Notes: a model not told the origin generated them from the sequence alone. A stretch of DNA of 64,000 bases from Kribbella pittospori (GCF_004331465.1 NZ_SJKB01000001.1:1-64000), one strand, 5' to 3'. Numbered from the stretch's first letter, positions 8,352 through 17,408 are shown. A program made the numbers and translations.

Positions 8352-9659
8352 CTACAGCGCGCGCAGCACGTCGTCCGCTGCGCGGATGGTTTCGTCAATC
8401 TGCCCGTCGGTGTGCTCGGTGGACAGGAACCACAGCCCGCGCGGGACGATGTTGATCCCCGCCGCGTACAGCCCGGCATGGAACCTGGCCATCGCAGCCC
8501 GGTCGCACGCCGCGAACGACCGGTAGTCCGTCACCGCAGCCTGGTCGGTCAAATACGTCTGGAACACCGGCCCCGGTCCATCCACAAGCATCGGTACGCC
8601 GTGCCGCTCAGCGGACTCCCGCAGACCGGCCATCAACCGCTGGCCCGCGGTGGCCAGCGGCGGATAGACGGTGTCGCGGTGCTCGTCGAGATGACGCAGT
8701 ACGGCGTCCGCCGCGGCCATCGCGACCGGGTGTGAGTTGAACGTGCCGGCGTGAGCGACGGTCCCGTTGGCGATCGAGCCCATCACCTCGCGGGACCCGA
8801 CCAGCGCCGAGACCTGCATGCCACCGGCCATCGCCTTGCCGAAGGCGGACAGGTCGGGGACGACACCTAGCAGCTCCTGCGCTCCGCCCGGGGCGACGCG
8901 GAAGCCGGAGATGATCTCGTCGAAGATCAGCAGCGCACCGTGCTTGCGGGTCAGCTCGCGGAGTCCCTCGAGGTAGCCGGGCTGTGGAGTGATGCAGCCG
9001 GTGTTGCACAGCAGCGGCTCGAGAATGACCGCGGCGATCTGGTCGCCGTTGTCGCCGAAGACTTCTTCGACAGCGGACAGATCGTTGTAGGGCAGGACGA
9101 TCAGGTCTTCCGCGCCGTTTCGGGGCTGGCCTGCCGTACCGCCGACGGCTGCGGGGTGCTGGGCGTCGCCGGCCAGGGCGAGGTCGGGGTGGACGCTGTA
9201 CAGGACCGGGTCGAGCCAGCCGTGGTAGTTGCCCTCGAACTTCACGATCTTCGGCCGGCCGGTGTGGCCGCGGGCCAGCCGGATCGCGCCGTGCACCGCC
9301 TCGGAGCCGACGCTGTTGAAGCGCACCAGCTCCGCGGACGGGACCATCGCGCAGAGGCGCTCGGCGACGACCGCCTCCAGCTCATGCTGGGCGGCGTACG
9401 CGACGCCGCGGCTGACCTGGGCGGAGACCGCCTCGGCGACCAGCGGGGAGGCGTGGCCGAGCAGGTTGGGGCCTTGCCCGAGCACGTAGTCGACGTACCG
9501 GTTGCCGTCCACGTCCCAGAGCTCGGCGCCGCGAGCATGGTCGACGAACAGCGGCTGGTCGGCGCGCCGGGCGTCGCTGGACACGCCGCCGGCGATCACC
9601 TGGCGGGCGCGTTCGTACAGGCGCTCGGTGCGTTCGTAGCCTCGGGCAACGGTCTGCAC
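8352..9659 (-). CDS. Class III aminotransferase (glutamate-1-semialdehyde aminomutase-like)
   Basis: A PLP-dependent enzyme of 435 residues in aminotransferase class III, closest by pattern to the glutamate-1-semialdehyde aminomutase branch. Visible features are the phosphate-binding NSVGSEAVHGAIRLAR at 115-130, the aspartate of IFDEIISGFR (D247) that contacts the pyridine nitrogen, and K275 in FGKAMAGG, the Schiff-base lysine. As the last gene of a leftward sugar-degradation operon it more likely transaminates a keto-sugar or semialdehyde than makes haem precursors. The start is GTG at 9659, set by GGAGG on the minus strand just upstream. An ATG further upstream lies inside the preceding gene and is rejected. 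The spacing to the regulator gene is 22 bases. Confidence 0.85.
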   Translation of the reverse strand: MQTVARGYERTERLYERARQVIAGGVSSDARRADQPLFVDHARGAELWDVDGNRYVDYVLGQGPNLLGHASPLVAEAVSAQVSRGVAYAAQHELEAVVAERLCAMVPSAELVRFNSVGSEAVHGAIRLARGHTGRPKIVKFEGNYHGWLDPVLYSVHPDLALAGDAQHPAAVGGTAGQPRNGAEDLIVLPYNDLSAVEEVFGDNGDQIAAVILEPLLCNTGCITPQPGYLEGLRELTRKHGALLIFDEIISGFRVAPGGAQELLGVVPDLSAFGKAMAGGMQVSALVGSREVMGSIANGTVAHAGTFNSHPVAMAAADAVLRHLDEHRDTVYPPLATAGQRLMAGLRESAERHGVPMLVDGPGPVFQTYLTDQAAVTDYRSFAACDRAAMARFHAGLYAAGINIVPRGLWFLSTEHTDGQIDETIRAADDVLRAL

Positions 9660-9681
9660 AACATCCTCCAAAAGGGGCGGA

Positions 9682-11049
9682 TCAGTCGAGTTTCTCGGTG
9701 AGCAGCCGGAACTGCTGGCGGGGACGGCCGCCACCGGTCGAGCGGGCCGGCGGCACCGGCCAGGCCAAGCCGGCCTCGACCAGCTCCTTCAGCATCCGGC
9801 GGCCGGTCCGTGGGGTGACCTGCATGATGTCCGCGACGCTCTCCACGTCGACGACCACCTGCTGGCCGGCGACCGGTGTGGTCGCGGCAGCGATCGAGGT
9901 GACGATCTCGAGCGCGCGCGGATCGATCGACGGCGTACTGTCCTGCGGCGCGGCCTCGGTGACTGCCGGACCCGGAGCTAGGTCGGTCCGCACGTTCGTG
10001 TCGTCGAGGTACACCGCGACCTTGCCGCCGGCGTTGACCGAGTCCTCGACCGCCATCAACGCGTTGGCCTCGGCGGCGCGAGCCGTCTGTCCGGCACCGG
10101 CTCCAACGGCAACAGGTACGCCGAGCTGCGCCGTCAGAGCGCTCAGGAACGGCGCGACCGTGAACTGCTCGGTCAGCCGGACCAGCGCACCGTGGGTCGT
10201 GGTGACGAGGAACAGCGTGTCCGATCGGCGCGCCACCGACGCACCGACCTGCCGTGCCTCCGACAACAGCTTCTGATGAGTCAGCAGCGCGAGCTCCTGC
10301 TGCCAGTAGTCACCCGACTCGGCGCGAGACGTGCCGGTCGGGATCAGCTGGACGGCGATCATCGCGAGCTGGTGGGCGCCCATCCGGGTGCCCTGGCCGA
10401 GCAGCACCGCGGTCTCCAGGGCGTCCCGCACACTCGCTCGTGTCGGGGCGACCCGCAGCACCGGGATGCCCTGGGTCCGCAGCTCGCGTTCGACCGCCAG
10501 GATCGTGGTCAGTGCGACTGTGGTGTGCTGCTGCTTCCACTTCTCCCGGTGGAAGGCGGCGAAGCCCGCGACCGACTCCGGGCCCTCGTACGGGATGTCG
10601 TAGACGTTGGTGGTGTCGAGGCCGATCTCGCCGTACGCCTCCTCGACGTCGGCTGCGGACAGCGAGTCGATGCTCACGCGGCTGAGGTCGACGTCCTCGA
10701 TCGTCAGCGACGCCCGGAGCAGGGCGGCGTACAGCGCGGCGCCGGTCAGTGGGAGGTGCGTCGACGGAACCGTCAGCCAGTGCCCGTCGGTGGCCAGGTC
10801 GAACACCCACGGCCCGGGGAACACGGCCGAGTCGATCCGGTCCCGCAGCCGCAGGTACCGCTCCTCGGCCTCGCCCGGGTCGTCGTACCCGCCGGGGATG
10901 AACCGGACCCGATTCTGAGGTCGCAAGGCGACGTCGATCGCCACCTCGGACATCATTCGCACCAGCTTGCGCGGGCCGAAGAGCCCAACCGTCACCGCGG
11001 GCAGGCGATCACCGTTCGCCGGCTCAGCCGCTCTGACATCCTCACTCAT
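9682..11049 (-). CDS. Transcriptional regulator, two sensor-like halves plus winged helix
   Basis: A 455-residue cytoplasmic protein. Residues about 395-452 (VVVDVESVADIMQVTPRTGRRMLKELVEAGLAWPV ... GGGRPRQQFRL) look like a winged helix with a basic wing. The N-terminal part (about 18-240) begins VTVGLFGPRKLVRMMSEVA and I do not recognise it. Residues about 255-350, with the run VAVGAGAGQTARAAEANA at 314-331, resemble the catalytically silent GGDEF-like / GTP cyclohydrolase III-like fold found in CdaR-type regulators. It probably senses a metabolite of the pathway and controls the locus. It overlaps the upstream amidohydrolase gene by eight bases (ATGAGTGA), and a GAGAGGA site supports the ATG at 11049. 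Confidence 0.65.
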   Translation of the reverse strand: MSEDVRAAEPANGDRLPAVTVGLFGPRKLVRMMSEVAIDVALRPQNRVRFIPGGYDDPGEAEERYLRLRDRIDSAVFPGPWVFDLATDGHWLTVPSTHLPLTGAALYAALLRASLTIEDVDLSRVSIDSLSAADVEEAYGEIGLDTTNVYDIPYEGPESVAGFAAFHREKWKQQHTTVALTTILAVERELRTQGIPVLRVAPTRASVRDALETAVLLGQGTRMGAHQLAMIAVQLIPTGTSRAESGDYWQQELALLTHQKLLSEARQVGASVARRSDTLFLVTTTHGALVRLTEQFTVAPFLSALTAQLGVPVAVGAGAGQTARAAEANALMAVEDSVNAGGKVAVYLDDTNVRTDLAPGPAVTEAAPQDSTPSIDPRALEIVTSIAAATTPVAGQQVVVDVESVADIMQVTPRTGRRMLKELVEAGLAWPVPPARSTGGGRPRQQFRLLTEKLD

Positions 11050-11845
11050 CGACGTCCTCTCCCGTCCCTCCCGGTAGCTGGCGCCACCGGAACAGTCTGC
11101 GGGCATTCCCGCTGAGAACATCTTCGCGTTGACCGTCCGTCAGTGGCGCGCGCACCACCCGGCCGAGCGACATCCGCTGGTCGATGAAGGGGAAATCGGA
11201 GCCGAACAGCACTCGCCGGCTGCTGACCCGATCGATCATTTCCTGGATCAGCGGCCCGGTCATCTGCGAGCCGCACACCTCCAGCCAGAGCGATTCGTAC
11301 CGGGCCGCGGCCTCGATCGCCTCGTCCACCCCGGCCGGCGTGATGCCTGCGTGGCCGAGGATGATCGGCGCGCGCGGGTACTTCGCCGCGACCGCCTCGA
11401 AGAGCGACGGAGCGTCGTACGCCGATCGATGCTCGGAATGACTGAGCACCGGGCAACCGGTCTCCTCGGCGAACGCCCACACGGCGGCGTACCGCGCACC
11501 GGTGACCGGGTACTTGTGCAGGGACGGATGCACCTTGATGCCGACGAACCGCTCGTCGGCCGCGAGCCGCTCGAGCTCGCGCTCCGGGTCCTGCCACGGG
11601 TTGATGACCGCGTACGCCGCGATCCGGCCGGGGTGAGCGTCGACCGCGGCGAGGGCCTGGGTGTTACCGAGGTGTGCGTCCTGCTGGATCGCGCGGTTCG
11701 CGGCGACCACGGTGACCTCGGTCCCGGTCCGGTCCATCACCGACACCATCGTCGCGGCGTCGGGATCGGGAATGTAGAACAGCGAGTACGGTCCGAGGTG
11801 CGCGTGGACGTCGACGACTCGGTGTTGGGGCAGCCGTCCGATCAT
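11042..11845 (-). CDS. Amidohydrolase-2 family metal-dependent hydrolase
   Basis: A TIM-barrel hydrolase or decarboxylase of 267 residues (amidohydrolase 2 family). Metal-binding elements are all present: H14 and H16 in DVHAHLG, H in KVHPSLHKY, H in ILGHAG, and the aspartate of FGSDFPF. This family includes lactonases and decarboxylases acting on carboxylated sugars or aromatic acids; in a uronate-type locus a sugar lactonase is plausible but unproven. It is translationally coupled on both sides, overlapping the upstream degenerate paralogue by four bases (ATGA) and the downstream regulator by eight. No signal peptide, so it acts in the cytoplasm. Confidence 0.8.
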   Translation of the reverse strand: MIGRLPQHRVVDVHAHLGPYSLFYIPDPDAATMVSVMDRTGTEVTVVAANRAIQQDAHLGNTQALAAVDAHPGRIAAYAVINPWQDPERELERLAADERFVGIKVHPSLHKYPVTGARYAAVWAFAEETGCPVLSHSEHRSAYDAPSLFEAVAAKYPRAPIILGHAGITPAGVDEAIEAAARYESLWLEVCGSQMTGPLIQEMIDRVSSRRVLFGSDFPFIDQRMSLGRVVRAPLTDGQREDVLSGNARRLFRWRQLPGGTGEDVDE

Positions 11846-12603
11846 GAGTGTCCTCCCGCCGCGAACAACCGCTGTGCGTTCCCTGCACCGATCCGGGTGA
11901 CCGTCTCGTCGTCAAGCCCGGACCAGGCGAGGCGGACGATGCTCTCGCCCGGATCACGGATACCGAGTCCGGTCGCGAACACGATCCGATCGCTCAGCCC
12001 TTCCGCGGCGAGCCACTCCACGCCCTGATGCGCGGCGAAGTCGACGAGATCGACCGCGAGGTTGTGGTGGTCGCGCAGCGCCGACCACAGCCTGCGCAAC
12101 TGGCGGTAGCCGAGATTCGACAGGACGATCGGCAGCATCGGAAAGCGAGTTGCGATCGCATCCAGGTCCGACCAGCCGATCTCCGCGGTGTCGACACAGA
12201 GCGGCAGCCCACTGCCCTCCAGCGCTGCATAGAGATCCAGCAAGGCATCCGGTGCGTAGCCGTGGGAGTGAGGATGGATCCGGAACGCCGCGACGCCTTC
12301 GGCAATTGCCTGAGCGACCAGCTTGTCGAGCGAGTCCAGCTCGCCCGCTGTGGTGGGGACGGCGGTCCAGCAGGCAAGCACACCGCGGTCCGCGAGGCTG
12401 TTGGCCACCGCGGTCGCCTCGGCGTTGCCGCCCAGCGGGTCGTGCAGCCAAGACGCCATCGCACTGACCAGAGCGCCCGACATCGCGTAGGTGTCCAGGT
12501 GAGCGGCGATCGCGTCGCGGTCGGTGGACGGCACCAGGGACGACGGGTGCGCACCGGTCACGATGCGCGCGTCGAACCATCCGGTGGTGGCATCGTCAGT
12601 CAT
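11842..12603 (-). CDS. Amidohydrolase-fold protein lacking metal ligands
   Basis: A 253-residue paralogue of the adjacent amidohydrolase. Aligning by eye, DVHAHLG becomes DARIVTG, ILGHAG becomes VLSNLGY, and FGSDFPF becomes FATGLGI. The two N-terminal histidines, the barrel histidine and the catalytic aspartate are therefore all replaced, although RIHPHSHGY is kept. It is unlikely to be a metal hydrolase and may be a partner subunit of the active copy encoded next to it. It overlaps its upstream neighbour (lyase) by eight bases and its downstream neighbour by four, which favours equimolar synthesis. The frame is intact and codon use is ordinary, so it is not a decaying gene. Confidence 0.7.
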   Translation of the reverse strand: MTDDATTGWFDARIVTGAHPSSLVPSTDRDAIAAHLDTYAMSGALVSAMASWLHDPLGGNAEATAVANSLADRGVLACWTAVPTTAGELDSLDKLVAQAIAEGVAAFRIHPHSHGYAPDALLDLYAALEGSGLPLCVDTAEIGWSDLDAIATRFPMLPIVLSNLGYRQLRRLWSALRDHHNLAVDLVDFAAHQGVEWLAAEGLSDRIVFATGLGIRDPGESIVRLAWSGLDDETVTRIGAGNAQRLFAAGGHS

Positions 12604-14779
12604 GGCGAGCCCCGTCGACAGTCCAGCGCCCCGCGTACGGCAGGGTCAGGTGCGCCCAGCCATCGCCATCGCTCTCCGCGGTGACGAGTACGCCGTCGAG
12701 CCGGATGTCACCGAGCGGCCGGATCCACAGTCCGCAACGCCCGGAGCAGGTCACCTCGAGGCTCAGGACCCCATCGACGACTGTTGCCGACACGTCCACG
12801 TCCTCGGAGGTGCGCAGCAGATCGAGCAGCGTGCGGGTCCGCCAACCAGTTGCCCAAGACAACCTTCCGGACGTGGTCCGCACCCAGGTCGACGGTCCGA
12901 TTCGGTCGACAGTGTCACCATGGTCGATCGTCAACTCGTCATCGTCACGGGTGACCGCGACCTCCGGCACCTGAGCGCCCGCATGCGGGAGGAGAACGGT
13001 CGTGAACGCTCCGCTGTCGCGCGTCAGCCCGAGCGAGCAGAGCGGTCCGTACTCCGCGACCGGCTTGTCGACGAGCGGACGCCGCGCGACGCCCTCAGAC
13101 GTCTCGACTGCTGTGGTCGAGGGATCGCCTGTCTCGATCAGAAGCAGCCCCGGTCCCTCGGCGGCAGAAGCGTCGTACGCGAGAGCACCGACCTGCTGCC
13201 ACGGGTTGAGGGCGTGCCAGTGCGCGCGGAACGTGTGCTCCCCGGCGGCGCTGTCGTCGGAGACCACCAGGACGGCCGGCTCCTCGCGCACCATCGCGAT
13301 GGTCCGCGACTGCGGTACGACGTTGCCGTGGTGGCGACCGGAGAAGACCGCGACCTGCCCCGTGTCGACGAGCGGATCGACGTGGACGCCGCGATCCGTG
13401 CTCAGCTCCTGGTCGTCGACGAGCACGGTGTTGTGACCCCGACCGGACTGGTACCAGGTCAGGTAGTCCGGATCGTCATAGCTCGGCGGACCACCGGCCT
13501 CCCACAGCAGCGGGCGCTGCCAGCCCTCGAGGACCAGGTCGAGCACGGCACGGTGCGAATGCGACTCGAGCTCGTGCTCGATGTGCGGTCCGTAGTTGAT
13601 CACGGCCCGCAGATCGTCGCTGCGCAGGATCACATAGCCGGTGTCGGACAGCACGGTGCTCTGCGGCGGAGCCGGCACTGTCCTGTCCCGTGCAGTGGCA
13701 ACCGTGTCCAGCCAGCGACGCTGCCTGTCTGCGTCGTCCCACGCCGGTAGTGCCGCCGCCTCGACCCCGAAGTCCTCAGCAGACAGCCACTGCGCGGCAG
13801 TCCGCGCCAGCGCCGGGTTGTCGAGCACGTAGCTGCCACGCAGGAGTGACGTGGCCGGCCACTCGATACCGCTGTCTTGCAGGTGCGGGATCCAGCCGCC
13901 GGGGGAGACCAGCTCGCACAGCCACTGGTGCATGGCGGCAACCTTCGGGTGCGCTGCCACGTCCGCGTCGAGCAGAGCGGCCGTCTGCAGAGCAGTCAGG
14001 CACATCTTGTGATAGCCGGGGGAGCGCTCGTAGTGCCCGCCGTCTCCGTACACATCCAGCAGGAGGTGCTCGTCGATGCGTTCACGCGCCCGCTCCGCCC
14101 AGCTCCTGGCCTCAACCAGGTCGGGCAGAACGATGCTGATGTGGAGCAGTTCGGTCGCACACACCAGTTGCCAGTTCCCATGCCGGAACACGTCATGCTC
14201 GTCGTACGCCCAACGGGCTCCACCGACCAGCGTGGCAACGAGACTGCCCCACGCGCGGTCCGACAGCGCGGAGTCGGTCAGAACCTCCAGCGTGGGCAGG
14301 AGATTCCGGCAGCGTGCCCACGTGCCCAGCGAGTACCAGATGACGTCGAGGCCCGGCCACTCGCCGGTCACCGAGTCACGCTGCTCGACCCAGTCCTCGA
14401 GATGCTGCTCGAACGCGTGCAGATACCGGTCGTCGCCGGTCAACATCCATGCATGGATGCCAGGCGACAGCCAGCCCAGGTAGTGGAAGCCGTACCGCTG
14501 CGAGCGGCCGCGCTCGCGCCCGGTCACGTCCACTCCGGTCAGCAGTGGAGCGGCCGCGGCGAGTACGTCGTCCGCCGCGGACGTTGAGCGGATCGCGTCG
14601 GTCCACTCCTGGAGCGGCCACGCCGGCCGCCGGAGCCTGCCCGCGACGAAGGCGCGCAACGCACCGAGATCCTGGACGCCCGGTGGGGAGCCGAACGCCT
14701 TGATCAGGTCGTCGGTCCCGATCCGGTTGATCCGGCCGTCGATGTGCCGTGGCTTCTCGGGGCCTGTGGTGGCGTTCAT
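12596..14779 (-). CDS. Heparinase II/III-type polysaccharide lyase
   Basis: A 727-residue protein with the two-domain plan of heparinase II/III and alginate-lyase-like enzymes. The alpha/alpha toroid covers about 1-370, with RHGNWQLVCATELLH and DGGHYERSPGYHKM matching the catalytic N/H and dG-x-x-E-x-S-x-x-Y blocks. The beta-sandwich runs from about 390 onward, with SHSHRAVLDLVLEG and GRGHNTVLVDDQEL resembling the family's metal-site segment. Such lyases cleave uronic-acid-containing glycans by beta-elimination. No signal peptide is seen, so it would act on imported oligosaccharides. It shares ATGA with the upstream dehydrogenase gene. Exact substrate is unknown. Confidence 0.8.
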   Translation of the reverse strand: MNATTGPEKPRHIDGRINRIGTDDLIKAFGSPPGVQDLGALRAFVAGRLRRPAWPLQEWTDAIRSTSAADDVLAAAAPLLTGVDVTGRERGRSQRYGFHYLGWLSPGIHAWMLTGDDRYLHAFEQHLEDWVEQRDSVTGEWPGLDVIWYSLGTWARCRNLLPTLEVLTDSALSDRAWGSLVATLVGGARWAYDEHDVFRHGNWQLVCATELLHISIVLPDLVEARSWAERARERIDEHLLLDVYGDGGHYERSPGYHKMCLTALQTAALLDADVAAHPKVAAMHQWLCELVSPGGWIPHLQDSGIEWPATSLLRGSYVLDNPALARTAAQWLSAEDFGVEAAALPAWDDADRQRRWLDTVATARDRTVPAPPQSTVLSDTGYVILRSDDLRAVINYGPHIEHELESHSHRAVLDLVLEGWQRPLLWEAGGPPSYDDPDYLTWYQSGRGHNTVLVDDQELSTDRGVHVDPLVDTGQVAVFSGRHHGNVVPQSRTIAMVREEPAVLVVSDDSAAGEHTFRAHWHALNPWQQVGALAYDASAAEGPGLLLIETGDPSTTAVETSEGVARRPLVDKPVAEYGPLCSLGLTRDSGAFTTVLLPHAGAQVPEVAVTRDDDELTIDHGDTVDRIGPSTWVRTTSGRLSWATGWRTRTLLDLLRTSEDVDVSATVVDGVLSLEVTCSGRCGLWIRPLGDIRLDGVLVTAESDGDGWAHLTLPYAGRWTVDGARHD

Positions 14780-15831
14780 GCGTTCCCTGGGTCAGCGAGC
14801 ATCGAGACGTCGACCGGCTGCCGGGTCTCGATCGAGGTGTGCGCGGCCTCCAGCACGGCGGTCACGTTCCGGCTGCTCTCGATGGTGATCAGCGGCTGCT
14901 CGCCGGTGCGGCAGCAGGCGACCCAGTGCGCGATCGCATCGGCGTACGCGCCGGCCGGGATGCCGTGCATCACCCGTTGCAGCATGTTCCTCGGGTAGCT
15001 GTACCCGTCCGGGCGGGCCACCACGACGCTCTCCTTCTGCCGGTCGAGTTGGACCACACCGTTGTCGGTGACGACGGAGACGTAGGAGTCGACCGTGGTC
15101 GGGAAGGTGTTCGGGTAGATCCAGGCCGACTCGAACGTCGCCACCGCTCCGCGCGAGTACTCGGCCTGGATCTGGATCGCGTCCGGGGTGTTGATGCCCA
15201 GCGATCGAAGCTTGCCCCACCGGGCAGTCGCGTAGACCCGGCGGACTTGGTCTCGCAGCAGCCAGGAGACCAGGTCGATGTCGTGGCTGGACAGGAACCA
15301 CGCGCAGGTCGTGCGGTCGGCCCAGGACAGCATCTCGGTCGGCACGAAGATCGTGTCGTCCTTACGGGCGTACGCGACCGCGCCGTCGCCGAGGTCCGCC
15401 AGCAGGTCGTAGGCCTGCGCGTAGGCGGGAACCCAGCGGTGGTTGAACAGGCACATAGCGACCACACCGTTCTCGCGGATCGCCTTCACCGCCGCGTCCG
15501 CCTCCGCGACGGACGTGGTCAGCGGCTTCTCGACCAGGATGTGTTTCCCGGCCTCGGCGGCCCGGACCATCATCTCGCCGTGCAGATGGTCCGGCGTGGT
15601 CAGGACGACCGCGTCCACCGACTTGTCGGCCAGCACGGCGTCCAGGTCCGGATGGATCGCCGGCCGCGGCGCACCGCGCCCCTCGATCTCGTCGGCCAGC
15701 CGTCCGGCGGAGTCCGCCGAACGACTGGTCACCGCGGTGACCTCGACCTCCGGCAGCCCGGACAGGGACAAGGCATTGCCTCGTCCCATGATCCCGGCGC
15801 CGACGATCCCGATCCGCACCCCGTTGCTCAC
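14776..15831 (-). CDS. Gfo/Idh/MocA family oxidoreductase
   Basis: A 351-residue NAD(P)-dependent sugar dehydrogenase. The Rossmann motif GIVGAGIMGRG is at the N-terminus, the conserved EKP of HILVEKPLTTS follows at about residue 96, and the C-terminal alpha/beta domain contains SHDIDLVSWLLRD, which carries the usual catalytic-region histidine. The family acts on sugars, inositols and their acids. The GTG at 15831 is taken as start; a TTG one codon earlier is possible. It is separated by 57 bases from the upstream binding-protein gene and probably shares its transcript. Confidence 0.9.
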   Translation of the reverse strand: MSNGVRIGIVGAGIMGRGNALSLSGLPEVEVTAVTSRSADSAGRLADEIEGRGAPRPAIHPDLDAVLADKSVDAVVLTTPDHLHGEMMVRAAEAGKHILVEKPLTTSVAEADAAVKAIRENGVVAMCLFNHRWVPAYAQAYDLLADLGDGAVAYARKDDTIFVPTEMLSWADRTTCAWFLSSHDIDLVSWLLRDQVRRVYATARWGKLRSLGINTPDAIQIQAEYSRGAVATFESAWIYPNTFPTTVDSYVSVVTDNGVVQLDRQKESVVVARPDGYSYPRNMLQRVMHGIPAGAYADAIAHWVACCRTGEQPLITIESSRNVTAVLEAAHTSIETRQPVDVSMLADPGNA

Positions 15832-15888
15832 CAATCCACCGACCTTTCGATTCTGCGGCTCACCGGTCTGTCCGACGCGAGGGCCAAC

Positions 15889-17214
15889 TCACTTGCCCTT
15901 CGCGAGGGTGTCGTTCCACGCCTTCTCGGCGGCGTCCAGCGCCTCCTTGGCGGACTTGGTCCCGGACATGAACGCCCGGACCTGGTCGTCGAACAGCTTC
16001 CGCAGCTGCTCGTCGTTGCCCGAACCCATCGACGCGTCCACGCTGTTCTTGAACGTGTCCAGCAGGGTCTTGCGGGCCTGGTCGGCCGGCGTCGTTCCCT
16101 TGATGTCGGTGAAGAACGGGTCCTCGAGCGCCTTCACCGCCGACGGGTAGATCGGCACCAGCTTGCACAGCGCGAGCTGCTGCTCGGGCGCGGTGACGTA
16201 CTTGAGCCACGCGGCTGCGGCGGCCTGGTTGTCCGACTTGGCCGGGACTCCCATCACCTGCTGGCCGGGCATGTAGAACTTGCCGTCGGCACCGGTCACC
16301 GGCGGGCCGACGACGATCGACTGGTACACCGCCGGGGCGTTCTTCTGGACGTTCAGCAGCGTGCTCGACGTGGCGGCCGGGTTGAACGCGATCAGCTTGT
16401 TCTCCAGCGACTGGGGCAGGTCACGCTGGTTCTGGCTGAGGCTACCCGGGGCGATCGCCCCTGCGCTGAAGAGGGTCTTGAACTTCTCCAGCAGTGCCGC
16501 CGCTTCCGGCGTGTTGAAGGCGGCCTTCTTGCCGTCGTCCGACAGCATCGGGATGCCGTCGGCCTGGACCACGGTGGAGTAGGACATGAAGTTGGTCGCG
16601 GACTTGCCGCTGCCGTCGTGGTACGTCTTGGCCAGCGCGAGCGCGTCGTCGTACGTCTTCGGCGGCTTGGCCTGGTCGAAGCCGGCCTTGGCCAGCAGAT
16701 CCTTGTTGTAGAACGCCAGCGTGGTGCCGCCGTTGTACCAGGGCAGCGCGATCCGCTTGCCGTCGGCAACCAGGGGGTCGGCCAGGTTCGGCAGATAGGC
16801 GGCGATCTCGTCCTTGCTGAGCAGGGAGTTCAGATCGGCCATCGAACCGGCGAACAGACCGGTGGTGTCGGAGGTGAAGTTGACGACGTCCGGCACCTTG
16901 CCACTCGCGATCGCGGCCAGCAGCTTGGTGGTGATGTCCTGGCCCGGGACGTCGACCCACTTGATCGACACCTTCGGGTGTTCCTTCTGGTAGGCGTCGA
17001 TCCACTTCTGGATGTCCGGCCCGTAGTTCTTCTGCAGGTTGATGGTCCACCACTCGACGTCGCCGGAGTAGGCGTCGGTCGATTGCTGCTCCGGCTCGTC
17101 CCCGCCGGCCGGGCTGCCGGAGACGCAGCCGGCCAGGGCCAGCGGCAAGGCCAGAACCATCGCGACGGTTGGGACCAAGCGGCCCCTCAGCATGGATCGT
17201 GTGCGTCGCGCCAT
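15889..17214 (-). CDS. ABC transporter sugar-binding lipoprotein
   Basis: A family 1 extracellular solute-binding protein of 441 residues. A basic N-terminus and hydrophobic stretch lead to the lipobox LAGC, with C30 as the lipidated residue, so the mature protein is anchored outside the membrane. The body carries typical landmarks such as YQKEHPKVSIKWVDVPG and PDVVNFTSD. It delivers a carbohydrate to the two permeases encoded divergently across a 194-base promoter region. As first gene of the leftward arm it sits next to the likely control sites. No ATPase gene is nearby, so a shared MsiK-type ATPase is assumed. Confidence 0.93.
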   Translation of the reverse strand: MARRTRSMLRGRLVPTVAMVLALPLALAGCVSGSPAGGDEPEQQSTDAYSGDVEWWTINLQKNYGPDIQKWIDAYQKEHPKVSIKWVDVPGQDITTKLLAAIASGKVPDVVNFTSDTTGLFAGSMADLNSLLSKDEIAAYLPNLADPLVADGKRIALPWYNGGTTLAFYNKDLLAKAGFDQAKPPKTYDDALALAKTYHDGSGKSATNFMSYSTVVQADGIPMLSDDGKKAAFNTPEAAALLEKFKTLFSAGAIAPGSLSQNQRDLPQSLENKLIAFNPAATSSTLLNVQKNAPAVYQSIVVGPPVTGADGKFYMPGQQVMGVPAKSDNQAAAAAWLKYVTAPEQQLALCKLVPIYPSAVKALEDPFFTDIKGTTPADQARKTLLDTFKNSVDASMGSGNDEQLRKLFDDQVRAFMSGTKSAKEALDAAEKAWNDTLAKGK

Positions 17215-17243
17215 CGCGAGCTCCTCGGGGATGTGTGTCCTAA

Positions 17244-17270
17244 ACAGTGCTTACAGACACCACAGTGTTT
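17244..17270. promoter_or_regulatory. Direct repeats in the divergent promoter region
   Basis: ACAGTGCTT at 17244-17252 recurs as ACAGTGTTT at 17262-17270, an 18-bp period placing both on one helix face. They lie just upstream of the binding-protein gene on the minus strand, a natural place for regulator half-sites. Which regulator uses them is unknown. Confidence 0.4.
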
Positions 17271-17371
17271 GCCATCGATGGGCCGTCGTCAACCGGTGAC
17301 TTCCAAAAATTCTTGCCAATTAACGCTTCCGGCGGCGGATGTGGTGAGCTACGGTTCCGCATAACCGCGAA

Positions 17372-17391
17372 TCTGAAAGCCAGGTTTCAGA
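17372..17391. promoter_or_regulatory. Palindromic operator candidate before the permease genes
   Basis: TCTGAAA and TTTCAGA, a perfect 7-bp inverted repeat with a six-base spacer, end 17 bases before the permease start codon. The form suits a dimeric repressor blocking the rightward operon. The locus regulator encoded at 9682-11049 is one candidate. Confidence 0.5.
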
Positions 17392-17408
17392 CACGAGAGG
17401 CGGAAGGC

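Noticed and set aside
14749..17364. A very long plus-strand frame of about 870 codons
   Set aside because: It lies antisense to the dehydrogenase and sugar-binding lipoprotein genes, which have clear motifs. Its Arg/Val/Gly-rich translation is typical of a mirror frame in high-GC DNA.
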